Source of the DNA: Herminiimonas contaminans
GTDB lineage: Bacteria; Pseudomonadota; Gammaproteobacteria; Burkholderiales; Burkholderiaceae_D
NCBI RefSeq assembly: GCF_015645465.1
Contig: NZ_JADOEL010000001.1
Coordinates: forward strand, 310,001 to 374,000
Length of the DNA stretch: 64,000 bases
Direction of reading: 5' to 3'
Shown one piece after another: positions 52,656-62,609 of the stretch. The position numbers and the translations under genes are program-made. Within the stretch, counting starts at the first letter, position 1; every line of letters begins with the position of its first letter. Below the pieces are notes generated by a model. That model was not told the origin of the DNA. It was given only the letters and a program-made list of their open reading frames with translations, and did no database searches.

Positions 52656-53621
52656 TTACTTCAGCCAGCCGCGGCGGCGGAAGTACCAGAATGGCGTGAC
52701 CGCAGAGGCGATCATCATGACGATGGCCAGCGGATAACCGAAGGTCCAGTCCAGCTCCGGCAGGACCTTGAAGTTCATACCGTAGATACTGGCGATCAGC
52801 GTCGGTGGCAGGAAGGCGACCGAAGCAACCGAGAAGATCTTGATGATCTTGTTCTGGTTAATGTTAATGAAACCGACGGTCGCATCCATCAAGAAGTTGA
52901 TCTTGTCGAACAGGAAGGCAGTATGACCGTCCAGCGATTCGATATCGCGCATAATCTGGCGCGCTTCTTCAAACTGCTCCGCATTCAATAAACGACCACG
53001 CATCAGGAAGCTGACTGCGCGTCGCGTATCCATCATATTGCGGCGAATACGACCATTCAAATCCTCTTCATGCGCGATGGCATTCAGCGCAACGGCGGCG
53101 TCCTGATCGCTCAGTTCTTCCTGCAAGACGCTGCGGCTGACTTCATCCAGACTTTGGTACACGCCTTCCAGCGCATCCGCCGAATACTCGGCATCGGTTG
53201 CGTACAGGTCGAGCAAGACATCCTTGTAATCTGCAATCGAGCCGGGACGCGAACGTGCACGCATGCGTACCAGGCGGAAAATCGGCAAATCTTCAGGATG
53301 GACGGAAAACAGGATGTCGCGCGCCAGGATGAACGCTACGGTCACCACACGGGACGGGCCATCATCTTCTTCCAGCAGGAAATCGGTGCGCAGGTGCAAG
53401 TCGCCGTTTTCGCCTTCGTAATAACGCGCGGACGCCTCAATGTCCTTGACGTCATCCTCACCCGGCAAGGTCACGCCATAAATGCTTTTAACCCAGTCCC
53501 GCTCATCGTCGTTCGGATCAGTCAGGTCGACCCAGACCGGCGTAGCCCGCTCGAGATCAGCACGGCTGTCGATATTGATTTGGTTCAGGCGACCATTTTG
53601 CAATACAAATACATTGATCAT
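52656..53621 (-). CDS. corA: Magnesium/cobalt transporter CorA
   Basis: 321 residues from MINVFVL, preceded by GGGAGAGCT; the longer frame to 53690 lacks such a site. A large N-terminal cytoplasmic domain is followed by two C-terminal membrane helices with the selectivity motif YGMNF between them (LPPTLIASIYGMNFKVLPELDW). The very C-terminus is basic (YFRRRGWLK), as usual. It is convergent with hemL. Confidence 0.95.
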   Translation of the reverse strand: MINVFVLQNGRLNQINIDSRADLERATPVWVDLTDPNDDERDWVKSIYGVTLPGEDDVKDIEASARYYEGENGDLHLRTDFLLEEDDGPSRVVTVAFILARDILFSVHPEDLPIFRLVRMRARSRPGSIADYKDVLLDLYATDAEYSADALEGVYQSLDEVSRSVLQEELSDQDAAVALNAIAHEEDLNGRIRRNMMDTRRAVSFLMRGRLLNAEQFEEARQIMRDIESLDGHTAFLFDKINFLMDATVGFININQNKIIKIFSVASVAFLPPTLIASIYGMNFKVLPELDWTFGYPLAIVMMIASAVTPFWYFRRRGWLK

Positions 53622-54030
53622 TAGCTCTCCCTGTCGCGCCGGAAACATCAATATGATTGATGAAACACACAACATATCCTGCAGCGCCAACGCTGCAGCT
53701 CATTATTTTTTGAGGGAACGCGGCCATGCAACAAAATACACAGGCCAGGACGCGACCACTCACCGTATCCGGCGAGAGGCGCTAAAGGAAGGTGATCGCT
53801 AAAGCACTATCTCGCGGAATAACCGTCGCAAGACGGCGGACAACTATAAGTAGGACTACCCAATTCAGGGCTCCGGAAACGAAAACAGCGCAAGTGTACT
53901 GATAAGTGCAACGGCTAGCAAGCCGCGAATAGCGCACTGCAGCATTTTTTCCTCAACTCTGTATTGCCGACACCACCTTGTCCTTCAGACTGTCTTTTAC
54001 ACAGGCAATATGACTGCAGTGTGTAGTGAC
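53622..54030. other. Intergenic region without a supported gene
   Basis: 409 bp between corA (start) and mtgA (stop), both on the minus strand. It should hold the corA promoter. A perfect hairpin CTGCAGCG-ccaa-CGCTGCAG lies at 53679-53698 with TTATTTTTTG nearby on the plus strand; no plus-strand gene precedes it closely, so a terminator role is unclear. I see no open reading frame worth calling. Confidence 0.4.
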
Positions 54031-54726
54031 TCAGGGCAAGGCCGCCGAGTTCATGCGACGCAGGATCAGATCAGTGCGACGCCCCAGATAAGCAGTACCG
54101 CGGTGCACATCGTAAAAACGCGGATTCGGCAACATCACGGCCAGGCGCGCTGCCTGAGCCGCACTGAGTTGCGCAGCGGATACACCGTAATAATGCTGGG
54201 CTGCAGCTTCAGCGCCAAACACGCCGACACCCCACTCGACCACGTTCAGATAGATTTCAAAGATACGCTCTTTGTCCATCCAGTATTCCAGCATGTAAGT
54301 GATGATGACTTCCTGCCCTTTGCGCAGGTAGCTGCGCTCACCGGACAAGAAGAGGTTTTTTGCCAGTTGCTGCGTGATGGTGGAGCCACCGGCCACAACC
54401 TTGCCTTTTTTGATATTTTTCTCGTAGGCTTTTTGCAAGGCATCCCAATCCACGCCTTCGTGCTCGGAGAAGTTGGAATCTTCCGACGCGATGATGGCGC
54501 GCTTCAGGTTATTGGAAATACGTTTATACGGTATCCACTTTTGCTTGAGCTGCGCTTTCGGATTTTTTTCCTGCAGGATGGAAAGCTGGTGCCGCATGAA
54601 GCTGGTCGAATCCGGATTATGGTTGACCCACCAACCGATCTGCAGGAAGAAGTAGAGTTGCAGTAGCAACACCAGCAGCACTGGCACAACTATTAGCCAA
54701 AACAGCAGCTTGCGCAGTATTTTCAT
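54031..54726 (-). CDS. mtgA: Monofunctional biosynthetic peptidoglycan transglycosylase
   Basis: 231 residues from MKILRKLL. One N-terminal membrane anchor ([22 protein letters not shown]), then the GT51 domain with catalytic Glu in [52 protein letters not shown] and [19 protein letters not shown]. It polymerises glycan strands from lipid II. Downstream of aroE on the same strand with 78 bp between. Confidence 0.96.
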   Translation of the reverse strand: MKILRKLLFWLIVVPVLLVLLLQLYFFLQIGWWVNHNPDSTSFMRHQLSILQEKNPKAQLKQKWIPYKRISNNLKRAIIASEDSNFSEHEGVDWDALQKAYEKNIKKGKVVAGGSTITQQLAKNLFLSGERSYLRKGQEVIITYMLEYWMDKERIFEIYLNVVEWGVGVFGAEAAAQHYYGVSAAQLSAAQAARLAVMLPNPRFYDVHRGTAYLGRRTDLILRRMNSAALP

Positions 54727-54804
54727 TTTTATATAGTCTGCCTGGTTCTTGGAAAAAGCATGGTGCACTGTCTACGACAACTGTAAAACAGGATACTGCG
54801 CGCC

Positions 54805-55620
54805 TTACAGTTTGTCGCGTAACTCCGCGAACACGGCAGCGGTCTCTGGTCGTACACCGCGCCACAGATAAAACGATTCTGCCGCCTGCTCTACCAGCAT
54901 GCCGAGGCCATCACGCGCAGCTGCGCCATGCTGGGTAGCAAACTGCATGAAAGCGGTGGGCGCTGCGCCATACATCATGTCATAAGCCAAAGTGCGCGGC
55001 GCAAAAACACGCGGCGAAATCGGCGGCACTTCCGACGCCAGGCTGGCTGCCGTCGCATTGATCACGATATCAAAGGTATCATCCAACATGCCGAAATCGC
55101 TGACTTCCAGGCAAGGTTGCGGCGCAAAGCGTTCCACCAGTTCGACCGCTTTGGAGTGAGTACGATTCGCGACGACCAGACGTGCCGGTTTTTCATGTAG
55201 CAAAGGCAGGATCACACCGCGTGCCGCACCACCGGCACCCAGCAACAAGACTGATTTACCGGCTACTGCGACACTTGCGTTGCGCACGATGTCGGTGACC
55301 AGGCCCACACCATCGGTGTTATCACCCAACATCTCGCCGTTTTCGAACTTCAGGGTATTCACTGCACCGGCTGCACGTGCACGCTCGGTCAGGCGGGTTG
55401 CCATCGCATACGCTTCCAGCTTGAACGGTACTGTCACATTCAAGCCCTTGCCACCTGCGCGCACAAACTGCTGTACGGTTGCCAGGAAACCGTCTAGCGG
55501 TGCCAGCAAGCGATCGTATTGCAGGTCTTGCCGGGTCTGCGCCGCAAAGCGCGCATGGATATCCGGCGATTTACTGTGTGCGATCGGATTGCCGATCACT
55601 GCATAATGATCCGTCGTCAT
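54805..55620 (-). CDS. aroE: Shikimate dehydrogenase
   Basis: 271 residues from the ATG at 55620; a GTG at 55626, directly after the preceding stop codon, could add two residues. Catalytic Lys67 in [12 protein letters not shown], Asp in [11 protein letters not shown], and NADP-binding [16 protein letters not shown]. It reduces 3-dehydroshikimate. Nearly touching the TonB-like gene upstream and followed by mtgA, so translation is probably coupled. Confidence 0.96.
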   Translation of the reverse strand: MTTDHYAVIGNPIAHSKSPDIHARFAAQTRQDLQYDRLLAPLDGFLATVQQFVRAGGKGLNVTVPFKLEAYAMATRLTERARAAGAVNTLKFENGEMLGDNTDGVGLVTDIVRNASVAVAGKSVLLLGAGGAARGVILPLLHEKPARLVVANRTHSKAVELVERFAPQPCLEVSDFGMLDDTFDIVINATAASLASEVPPISPRVFAPRTLAYDMMYGAAPTAFMQFATQHGAAARDGLGMLVEQAAESFYLWRGVRPETAAVFAELRDKL

Positions 55621-55626
55621 ACTCAC

Positions 55627-56517
55627 TCACTGCCCTCGTGTTTCGGTTTGCAATGCATCGTCACGCGTGAAGTTAAAGCGCGTAATAATTTCCCACACAT
55701 CGTCCTTGCCGACTGAGCGCATATTATCGGGGAACTTGCCGAACGGCGCGGAACGCCGCACGATGTTCAGCGCCGCCTGGTCCAGTGCCGGGTTACCGGA
55801 AGTACGTTCGACCCGCGGACCACCTTCCTTCATATAAATGGTGCCGTCCTGGAAGATGGGGATATACACCACCAGTTGGCCGTAGAGTTTCTTGCCGTCT
55901 TTTTGCGGGAAATTCAGCGTGCCGTTTTTCTCGATGCGATCCTGCAAGGTCTTATAGTACGCGGCATAACCGACCTCACGCGTACTTGGTGTGACCTGGG
56001 TTTTCTTCGGACGCTTGTTGTATTCCTCTATGCTGCGCGAGATTTCCGCTTCACGCCGCAACAAAGCTTTCGCGCTATCCAGCATGTCAGTCGCATTACG
56101 CTGTATCGGCACATCCTTGACCGGTTCCACATCGCTGACTTTCGGCGTGTGCACAGGTGTTTTCTTTTCCATCTGCGCCAGCAATTTCTGCTGATGCCGT
56201 TCCAGTTCTTCTATCTTGCGGCGCGCAGCCTTCGCACTATCGCCATCCTCACTCTTGCGCAAATCCGGCAAAGGCGATTTGGCGCGTCCGGCGTCCGCAT
56301 TCCCGCCACCGTCCAGATTCGCCTGTGCCAGCGCATCCGCTTTCAACGGTTGCTTGTCATGCTTGGCGTTGACCAGGATGACTTCCAGTCCCGGATCAGT
56401 CGGCTTGAACTTGAAGGCTTCGGGTGGCGTGAAGTGCACGGCCAGCAACGCCGCATGCGCCAGCACGGAAATCGTGACGGCAGCAGTCAAAAAGCGGTTC
56501 TGGAAAAGAGACTTCAC
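55627..56517 (-). CDS. TonB-like energy transducer
   Basis: 296 residues. One N-terminal membrane helix (FLTAAVTISVLAHAALLAVHF), a periplasmic spacer with a charged helical region (KAARRKIEELERHQQKLLAQM) rather than the classical Pro-rich one, and a C-terminal TonB domain (GQLVVYIPIFQDGTIYM, SGNPALDQAALNIVRRSAPFGKFP). No exbB or exbD lies nearby. Between the RNase II-family gene and aroE on the same strand. Confidence 0.88.
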   Translation of the reverse strand: MKSLFQNRFLTAAVTISVLAHAALLAVHFTPPEAFKFKPTDPGLEVILVNAKHDKQPLKADALAQANLDGGGNADAGRAKSPLPDLRKSEDGDSAKAARRKIEELERHQQKLLAQMEKKTPVHTPKVSDVEPVKDVPIQRNATDMLDSAKALLRREAEISRSIEEYNKRPKKTQVTPSTREVGYAAYYKTLQDRIEKNGTLNFPQKDGKKLYGQLVVYIPIFQDGTIYMKEGGPRVERTSGNPALDQAALNIVRRSAPFGKFPDNMRSVGKDDVWEIITRFNFTRDDALQTETRGQ

Positions 56518-56577
56518 GTGCAGGCGTTAGGCAATAGTGTTTAAAAGAATGAATTTTACGGCAAAGCCGGTCTGCCG

Positions 56578-58644
56578 CTACGGATTCGTATTACCTTCTG
56601 GTGCGGGCTCGCCTTCCGTTGTCGGCGCTTCCTGCAATTCCGGTTCCAGCGGTACCGGCTCGGCATCGCCTTCCATCATATCGTCCGTCATTTCATCATC
56701 CAGCTCCTCGGCTACTGCCGCATTGGCAGCGGCATCCTGGATGATATCGAGCAAACGTGCTTCCACGGTCAGATCCACTTCATCCCAGCGCAGCAAATCC
56801 AGCTTGACCTGCGAACCACGTGCCAGCTGCGGCATACCGGACAGTTTGATGACCAGTGGTATATCCATCAGGCGCAAGATCTCTTCTTTCAGAACCGCGG
56901 CTTCGAGCTTCAGGGTCTCGGCCTCGCCTTTTTCCTGACTCAACCAGCGCAGACACCAGTAACGCTCCATGTCCGCCTGGAACGCACCGTAGGCGCTATA
57001 AGCAGCGTCGAATGCCGACACGATCGCAAACAGATCCGCATCACGTTGTTTGAATGGCGCGACCAGCGGTGCTGTTACACCGTGCTCTATACAAGCCAGG
57101 ATTTGCCATTGATTGACCAGATCGGTGTAACGACGCAAAGGCGAAGTGCTCCACGCATATTGATCGACACCCAGACCCTGATGCGGCGCTGCATGTGTTT
57201 GCATGCGCACCTGCATTTTTGCCGCCCAGCCATTACCAGCCCCACCTTGAGCACGGTAAATGCCTGGCACACCGTGGTCATGCAATAACTTGCCCCAGCT
57301 GCTATTGGTCAGGATCGCCAGTTCGGCGACGATTTTATCCAGCGGTGCGCCGCGTTTGCGACGCTGGATGGAGACCACGTCATTCTCTACATAGAAGTTG
57401 AAATCGACGCGATTGTTTTGTTCCGGCCGCAAGCCAAAGCTCTCACGCTTGGCCATACGACCTTGTTCCAATACCTGCGCCCATTTCCACAACAGCGCGA
57501 TATCTTCCTTGTACGGATAGTCGCCGACGTCGGCCGCCAGATTGTCTTCGGTGACATAAGCATCGAGATCGTTATGGCGCAGATTGGCAGCGATAGGCAC
57601 GCGTTCAGCACGGGTTTCAGTACTAATCACGGACCAGTCACTTGGATCAAGCGTGACGTACAAGGACAGCGCCGGACAAGTCCGGCCTTCTGCCAGCGTA
57701 TATTCTTCTACCAGTTCATCCGGCAGCATGGTGATCTTGTCACCCGGCATATACACGGTAGACAGGCGTTGACGCGCAATGACATCAAGTGCGTCGTCAC
57801 GCTTGATACCCAGGCCAGGTGCAGCGATATGGATGCCGACGCAAACCTTGCCATCCGGCAGGCGCGTCACGGACATCGCATCATCGATCTCGGTGGTGGT
57901 GACGTCATCAATAGAAAATGCCTGCACGTCAGCCACCGGCAATTCCGGCAAGGTCGGCAAAGTAATTTCAGGGAAGCCTGTGCCTTTGGGGAATGACTCA
58001 AACAGGAATTTCGAGAAGTGCAAATCCTTGGCTGATGGAATGCCGCCTACCGCCAGCATCAGGCGCTGTGGTGCCATTTGCAATTCTGCGCAGGCAGCAT
58101 CCAGCGCTTTGTACTCGATCGAGTTTTTATCCGGCTTGAACAAGAGCTGCAACACGATAGGAAGCATGGCATCCGGCAAGCGCATCGCTTTTAATTCTTC
58201 AACGTACTGGGCTTGCACCAACGCTTGCTGGCGCTTTTTCTCAACGCCCGCCAAAGCCGCTTTCAACGATGCTTCCGGCGCTGCCTTGTAACGGCCTTTG
58301 CCTTTTTTATAGAAATAAATCGGGGCAGCATGCAAACGCAGTATCAACCCGGCCGCTTCATGTGGCTTGGGTTCATGACCAAAATACTCGGTACCCAGTT
58401 CTGCAAAACCAAATTCTTCCTGGCCCGCCACTTCCCACAGGAAATCGAGATCGATATCCGCGGCGATGGCTTGCGCATCCGTCATGAATTCCGCTGGTGC
58501 AGGACTGGCAAATTGCAGCAGGACATCCTTGGATCTCACCTTGCTGCGTTTGCCCGTAGGCAGTTCTACCTGATATGCCTCACCCTGCTGCGACATCGCG
58601 ACGCCGGCCTTGAAGTCACCGGATTCATCAAAAAATAGATTCAT
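56578..58644 (-). CDS. rnb: RNase II-family 3'-5' exoribonuclease
   Basis: 688 residues. The RNB catalytic domain has the Asp cluster in DDVTTTEIDDAMSVTRLPDGKVCVGIHIA (about 250-280), with YMPGDKITMLPDELVE and YAWSTSPLRRYTDLVNQWQIL near 500. The N-terminal region is not a standard pair of cold-shock domains. The last about 60 residues are acidic and Pro/Glu-rich (after the S1-like part), an extension absent from E. coli RNase II. First gene of the run to tonB, aroE, mtgA. Confidence 0.9.
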   Translation of the reverse strand: MNLFFDESGDFKAGVAMSQQGEAYQVELPTGKRSKVRSKDVLLQFASPAPAEFMTDAQAIAADIDLDFLWEVAGQEEFGFAELGTEYFGHEPKPHEAAGLILRLHAAPIYFYKKGKGRYKAAPEASLKAALAGVEKKRQQALVQAQYVEELKAMRLPDAMLPIVLQLLFKPDKNSIEYKALDAACAELQMAPQRLMLAVGGIPSAKDLHFSKFLFESFPKGTGFPEITLPTLPELPVADVQAFSIDDVTTTEIDDAMSVTRLPDGKVCVGIHIAAPGLGIKRDDALDVIARQRLSTVYMPGDKITMLPDELVEEYTLAEGRTCPALSLYVTLDPSDWSVISTETRAERVPIAANLRHNDLDAYVTEDNLAADVGDYPYKEDIALLWKWAQVLEQGRMAKRESFGLRPEQNNRVDFNFYVENDVVSIQRRKRGAPLDKIVAELAILTNSSWGKLLHDHGVPGIYRAQGGAGNGWAAKMQVRMQTHAAPHQGLGVDQYAWSTSPLRRYTDLVNQWQILACIEHGVTAPLVAPFKQRDADLFAIVSAFDAAYSAYGAFQADMERYWCLRWLSQEKGEAETLKLEAAVLKEEILRLMDIPLVIKLSGMPQLARGSQVKLDLLRWDEVDLTVEARLLDIIQDAAANAAVAEELDDEMTDDMMEGDAEPVPLEPELQEAPTTEGEPAPEGNTNP

Positions 58645-58765
58645 TCAATACTTTGCTTATTTAGTAATTCTTAATCGTTCTTTATACAGCTGCACCTACT
58701 ATCGCTCCCGCTTGTACACAGGATAGATTGCTGCATGGATTACGCGCACATTTGCGCTGTGTTAT

Positions 58766-59359
58766 TTAGCTTTTCCTCTCGGCGTGCGGATTCTGCCGGA
58801 TCGTAGCCAGATTGGGGAGAAAAACTTCTGTTACCAGTAGCAAACCCTGGCCGCGACGATACAAACAACGACGCGCATATAAAGGTGCAGGCAAGGCCTG
58901 ACCCAGGGCTGCCGCCGCGCGCACCGCCAGCGGATGCTGTGCCGACAGGCGCGCATATTCCAGTTTGCCGCGCCACACCTTGGGATCACCAAACAAGGTA
59001 GTCCCCAACGAGCGCTCGCCCAGCGTGCCAAAAAATGGCCAGTCAGAAGCAGTCGCCGACAGCGGCACTATCGTGTGTGCATAGACGACAGGCGTGTCAT
59101 CACAGCACAGCAATACTTCACGTTCCTGCACTTGCAGACGGCGCGGCAAGGCGACCATCTCATATTCATCCGCCAACACCATCGCTTGCTGTTGTACCAG
59201 CCGGCGTATGCGAAATTGCTCACAGCGTGCGACCAGCTTCATCGTCAGCGACATCTCATCCGTCAGCCAGCCCCGCATCTGCGGCGACGGCTGCACGGCG
59301 TTGACATGTGCATACCAGTACGCGTGCGTAACCGCGCGATGTGTCCTGGTCTCGCTCAT
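58766..59359 (-). CDS. ubiC: Chorismate--pyruvate lyase UbiC
   Basis: 197 residues from MSETRTH, whose ATG shares a base with the yqiA stop (TGATG); a longer frame reaches 59389 within yqiA. Family features: MRGWLTDEMSLTMKLVARC near the N-terminus, REVLLCCDDTPVVYAHTIVP, and LGERSLGTTLFGDPKVWRGKLEYARL. It forms 4-hydroxybenzoate for ubiquinone. Last gene of the mpl-yqiA-ubiC run. Confidence 0.92.
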   Translation of the reverse strand: MSETRTHRAVTHAYWYAHVNAVQPSPQMRGWLTDEMSLTMKLVARCEQFRIRRLVQQQAMVLADEYEMVALPRRLQVQEREVLLCCDDTPVVYAHTIVPLSATASDWPFFGTLGERSLGTTLFGDPKVWRGKLEYARLSAQHPLAVRAAAALGQALPAPLYARRCLYRRGQGLLLVTEVFLPNLATIRQNPHAERKS

Positions 59360-59943
59360 CACTGCACCGCTCCGAGGTCGACACCGCAAAAGGCCAGCAC
59401 TTCATCTGCATACTCGGCAAAATCAGATATGCCGTGGTCGCTGCCTTCTATTACATGCTGTTTTGCACCTGCGAATTGCGTCACCATCTCACGCCAGTCG
59501 AGCAACTCATCACCGCTTGCTGCTATCAGGAAATAACGTTGCGGCTGCGTAATCACAGGCACGGCCAGCGCCGTCAATTCATCAATATACTCGCGCTTGA
59601 ATTCAAACGCCTCATTCGAGTGATATTGCGTTTTGACACCAACCTGGCTCGCCAGGTCGCGTGCTGCGTGCACGGCAGGATTAAGCATGACAGCCCGACA
59701 ACCCAGTCGTTCTGCCAGCCAGGTTGCGTAGTAGCCACCGAGCGAAGAACCGATCAGTGTGAGCTCGGCAGGAGGAATATCCTGCGCAAGCGACAATGCC
59801 AGCGCGATTGCTGCGCTTGGTGAAGCGGGTAGTTGCGGACAAATATATTCATCACCCCGCCCCAGCGCCTGCATGCGGGCCGCCAGCAAACTGGTTTTAT
59901 ATGACAGCGGGGAAGAACGGAAACCGTGCAGATACAAAATCAT
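59359..59943 (-). CDS. yqiA: YqiA-like alpha/beta-hydrolase (esterase)
   Basis: 194 residues of the UPF0227/YqiA family. The N-terminal oxyanion motif YLHGFRSSPLSYK and nucleophile elbow GSSLGGYYATWLAERLG are clear; the catalytic His is probably in IEGSDHGISDF near residue 170. Likely a short-chain acyl esterase. Starts by overlapping the mpl stop by four bases and ends overlapping ubiC, so tightly coupled. Confidence 0.92.
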   Translation of the reverse strand: MILYLHGFRSSPLSYKTSLLAARMQALGRGDEYICPQLPASPSAAIALALSLAQDIPPAELTLIGSSLGGYYATWLAERLGCRAVMLNPAVHAARDLASQVGVKTQYHSNEAFEFKREYIDELTALAVPVITQPQRYFLIAASGDELLDWREMVTQFAGAKQHVIEGSDHGISDFAEYADEVLAFCGVDLGAVQ

Positions 59944-61313
59944 TGAGCCAGCGCATCCAGAATCTTTTGGTGCACACCGCCAAAGCCACCGTTGCTCATG
60001 ACCAGGATCTGGTCGCCGGTTTGTGCACTTTGCGCAATCGCTTGCACCAGAGTTGGCAAGTCATTAAAGGCGCGCGCCTTGTCGCCCAAAGGTGACAGTG
60101 CTTCCGCCAGATCCCAGCCCAGCGCATCCTTGCCGTTACCGCTGGCGCCATAACCGAAGACCAAGTCGGCATCGACCAGGCTGCCAGGCAAGGCTTCTTT
60201 CATCGTGCCCAGCTTCATCGTATTCGAGCGCGGTTCCAGCACTGCGAGTATGCGTGCCTTGCCGACCTTCTTGCGCAAGCCCTCTACCGTGGTCGCGATG
60301 GCCGTCGGATGATGCGCGAAGTCGTCATAGACGGCGATATCGTTGACCGTACCGCGCAGCTCCATGCGTCGTTTGACGTTTTCAAATTGTCCGAGTGCGG
60401 CGATTGCCTGTGCTGGCAATACGCCAACGTGGCGTGCAGCAGCGATGGCAGCCAGCGCATTCATGCGATTGTGTTCGCCGGTCAGCGACCACTGCACTGT
60501 GCCTTGCAATTCGCCATTGAAGATCACATCGAAATTGCCATCGTCATGCGTGGTCAGCGACCAGCCATCCTTGCCGCCAAACCATTCGCTCTCGCTCCAG
60601 CAACCACGTTGCAATACGCGTTGCAACGCCTCCTCGCGTCCGTTTGCAATCACGCGCCCTACACCCGGCACGGTACGCACCAGATGATGGAACTGGGTTT
60701 CGATTGCATGCAGGTCAGGGAAAATATCGGCGTGGTCGTATTCCAGGTTATTCAGGATCGCTGTCTTCGCGTGGTAGTGCACGAACTTGCTGCGCTTGTC
60801 GAAGAAGGCCGTATCGTATTCATCCGCCTCAATCACGAAGAATGACGATTCCTTGCCGCTGCCGGACAAGCGCGCAGAAATACCAAAGTTCATAGGCACG
60901 CCGCCGATCAGGAAGCCGGGATCGTAGCCTGCATCTTGCAGTATCCACGCCAACATGGACGAAGTCGTGGTTTTACCGTGTGTACCTGCAACAGCGAGCA
61001 CCCACTTACCTTGCAGGATGTGCTCACCTATCCATTGCGGGCCGGAGGTGTATGGCAAACCTCGATTGAGGATTTCTTCCATCAGCGGATTGCCGCGCGA
61101 AACAACGTTGCCGATGACATATAAATCAGGGGACAGGCTGATCTGTTCGGGACCGTAACCTTCGATCAGCTTGATGCCTTGTGCTTCAAGCTGGGTACTC
61201 ATAGGCGGATAGACGTTCGCGTCGCATCCGGTAACCGTATGGCCGGCGGCCTTAGCCAGAACTGCCAAACCACCCATGAAGGTGCCGCAAACGCCAAGTA
61301 TGTGGATATGCAT
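59940..61313 (-). CDS. mpl: UDP-N-acetylmuramate:L-Ala-gamma-D-Glu-meso-DAP ligase
   Basis: 457 residues. ATP-binding AVAGTHGKTTTSSMLAWIL, the Mpl-typical start HIHILGVCGTFMGGLAVLAKAAGHTVTG, EADEYDTAFFDKRSKFVHY, and YDDFAHHPTAI. It recycles murein tripeptide into peptidoglycan synthesis. Divergent from the conserved unknown gene at 61388, 74 bp away; first gene of its operon. Confidence 0.97.
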   Translation of the reverse strand: MHIHILGVCGTFMGGLAVLAKAAGHTVTGCDANVYPPMSTQLEAQGIKLIEGYGPEQISLSPDLYVIGNVVSRGNPLMEEILNRGLPYTSGPQWIGEHILQGKWVLAVAGTHGKTTTSSMLAWILQDAGYDPGFLIGGVPMNFGISARLSGSGKESSFFVIEADEYDTAFFDKRSKFVHYHAKTAILNNLEYDHADIFPDLHAIETQFHHLVRTVPGVGRVIANGREEALQRVLQRGCWSESEWFGGKDGWSLTTHDDGNFDVIFNGELQGTVQWSLTGEHNRMNALAAIAAARHVGVLPAQAIAALGQFENVKRRMELRGTVNDIAVYDDFAHHPTAIATTVEGLRKKVGKARILAVLEPRSNTMKLGTMKEALPGSLVDADLVFGYGASGNGKDALGWDLAEALSPLGDKARAFNDLPTLVQAIAQSAQTGDQILVMSNGGFGGVHQKILDALAQ

Positions 61314-61387
61314 TGTACAATTTCAGATTGAATTAACGAGATTTTACCCGACGACGGGCCTATGTCGGCGGGAGTATCAATCACGCC

Positions 61388-62002
61388 ATGCCTACACCCC
61401 CTTTGTCCGATACCGAATTGCTGCGCGCGGAAATCGCCGCAGCCGCCGCCCGCCTGATTGCAGAAGATGGGGTCGACTACGGCACGGCCAAACGCAAGGC
61501 CGTCAAACAGATACTGGGCAATAGCAAAGTGCGCGGCAATGTGCTGCCGGACAACAGCCAGATCGAAGACGAGGTACGGATATATAACGAGCTGTTTTTC
61601 GGTGACACCCAGCCTGCCCGCTTATTGCATTTGCGGCAACTCGCGGTGCGCCTGATGGCCGAACTGGCACCTTTCCAGCCCCACCTGACCGGCGCGATCC
61701 TGAACGGCACCGCAGGCGAACACTCGGAAATCCATCTGCAATTGTTCGCAGAAAGTCCGAAAGACGTAGAAATCTATCTATTAAATAAGGGGGTGGACTT
61801 CGACGTTTCGGAGTCCAATCATTTCAAAGGTCACAACGAGCCGGTAGAAACCCTGAGCTTCCTCTGGCAACAGGAAGGCGTACACCTGGCACTCTACAAC
61901 AGCGATGATCTGCGAGGCGCCCTGAAAAAGTCATCATCCGGCCGTGCCGAGCGTGCTGATATAGAATCAGTGCGCGCACTGCTATCCGAGGAAAATGAGT
62001 AA
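61388..62002 (+). CDS. Conserved protein of unknown function next to mpl
   Basis: 204 residues, no signal peptide or membrane segment. The N-terminal half is helical (AEIAAAAARLIAEDGVDYGTAKRKAVKQILG) and resembles small DNA- or RNA-associated modules; the second half (LTGAILNGTAGEHSEIHLQLFAESPKDVEIYLLNKGVDFDV) has the look of a nucleotidyltransferase-like fold. It is similar to proteins found next to mpl in other betaproteobacteria, which are sometimes named after mpl-type ligases without support. It is two bases from the tlpA-like gene, so these two are co-transcribed. Confidence 0.75.
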   Translation: MPTPPLSDTELLRAEIAAAAARLIAEDGVDYGTAKRKAVKQILGNSKVRGNVLPDNSQIEDEVRIYNELFFGDTQPARLLHLRQLAVRLMAELAPFQPHLTGAILNGTAGEHSEIHLQLFAESPKDVEIYLLNKGVDFDVSESNHFKGHNEPVETLSFLWQQEGVHLALYNSDDLRGALKKSSSGRAERADIESVRALLSEENE

Positions 62003-62004
62003 AT

Positions 62005-62526
62005 ATGAAACGTAATGTCTTTTTGTTCGCCACTATCGCCGTATTCTTTGCTGCCTTCGGCATCTACTTCGGTGCCAAACATCACCGTCCGGCCAATCCC
62101 GAATCTCCCGCCGTCGCCAACTTCTTCGCGCAGAACATGGAAGACAGCAACGGCAAAACACATAGCTTGGGTGAATACCATGGCAAAACCCTGATCGTTA
62201 ACTTTTGGGCAACGTGGTGCGCACCCTGCGTGGAAGAAATGCCTGAACTGACGGAATTACAAACAGAGCTGGCCGGAAAGAACATCCAGATCCTCGGTAT
62301 CGGCATAGACTCGCCGAGCAATATCCGCGAATTCGCCGCCAAATATAAAATCACCTATCCGCTTTATATAGCCGGACTGACCGGCAGCGAACTGTCGCGC
62401 CAATTCGGCAATCAGGCTGGCGGCCTGCCTTTTACCGTGATCATTGGACCGAAAGGCGACGTACGCAAAACCTACCTGGGTCGCCTGAAGATGGATCAAC
62501 TGCGCGCCGACATCGCCGCTCTTTAA
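62005..62526 (+). CDS. TlpA/ResA-like membrane-anchored thiol-disulfide oxidoreductase
   Basis: 173 residues. N-terminal anchor or signal (VFLFATIAVFFAAFGIYFGA), then a thioredoxin fold with active-site Cys72 and Cys75 in NFWATWCAPCVEEMPEL and the cis-Pro loop GGLPFTVIIG. Acts in the periplasm as a reductant, often for cytochrome c maturation; no ccm genes are here. Coupled to the upstream unknown gene. Confidence 0.92.
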   Translation: MKRNVFLFATIAVFFAAFGIYFGAKHHRPANPESPAVANFFAQNMEDSNGKTHSLGEYHGKTLIVNFWATWCAPCVEEMPELTELQTELAGKNIQILGIGIDSPSNIREFAAKYKITYPLYIAGLTGSELSRQFGNQAGGLPFTVIIGPKGDVRKTYLGRLKMDQLRADIAAL

Positions 62527-62609
62527 ATCCAAAGCAAGATTTTTCCTTGCCAATCAGCGCCATTTAGCGGCAAAATGCGCCCATCGTCTGCAAACGGAGT
62601 TGCATCTCC

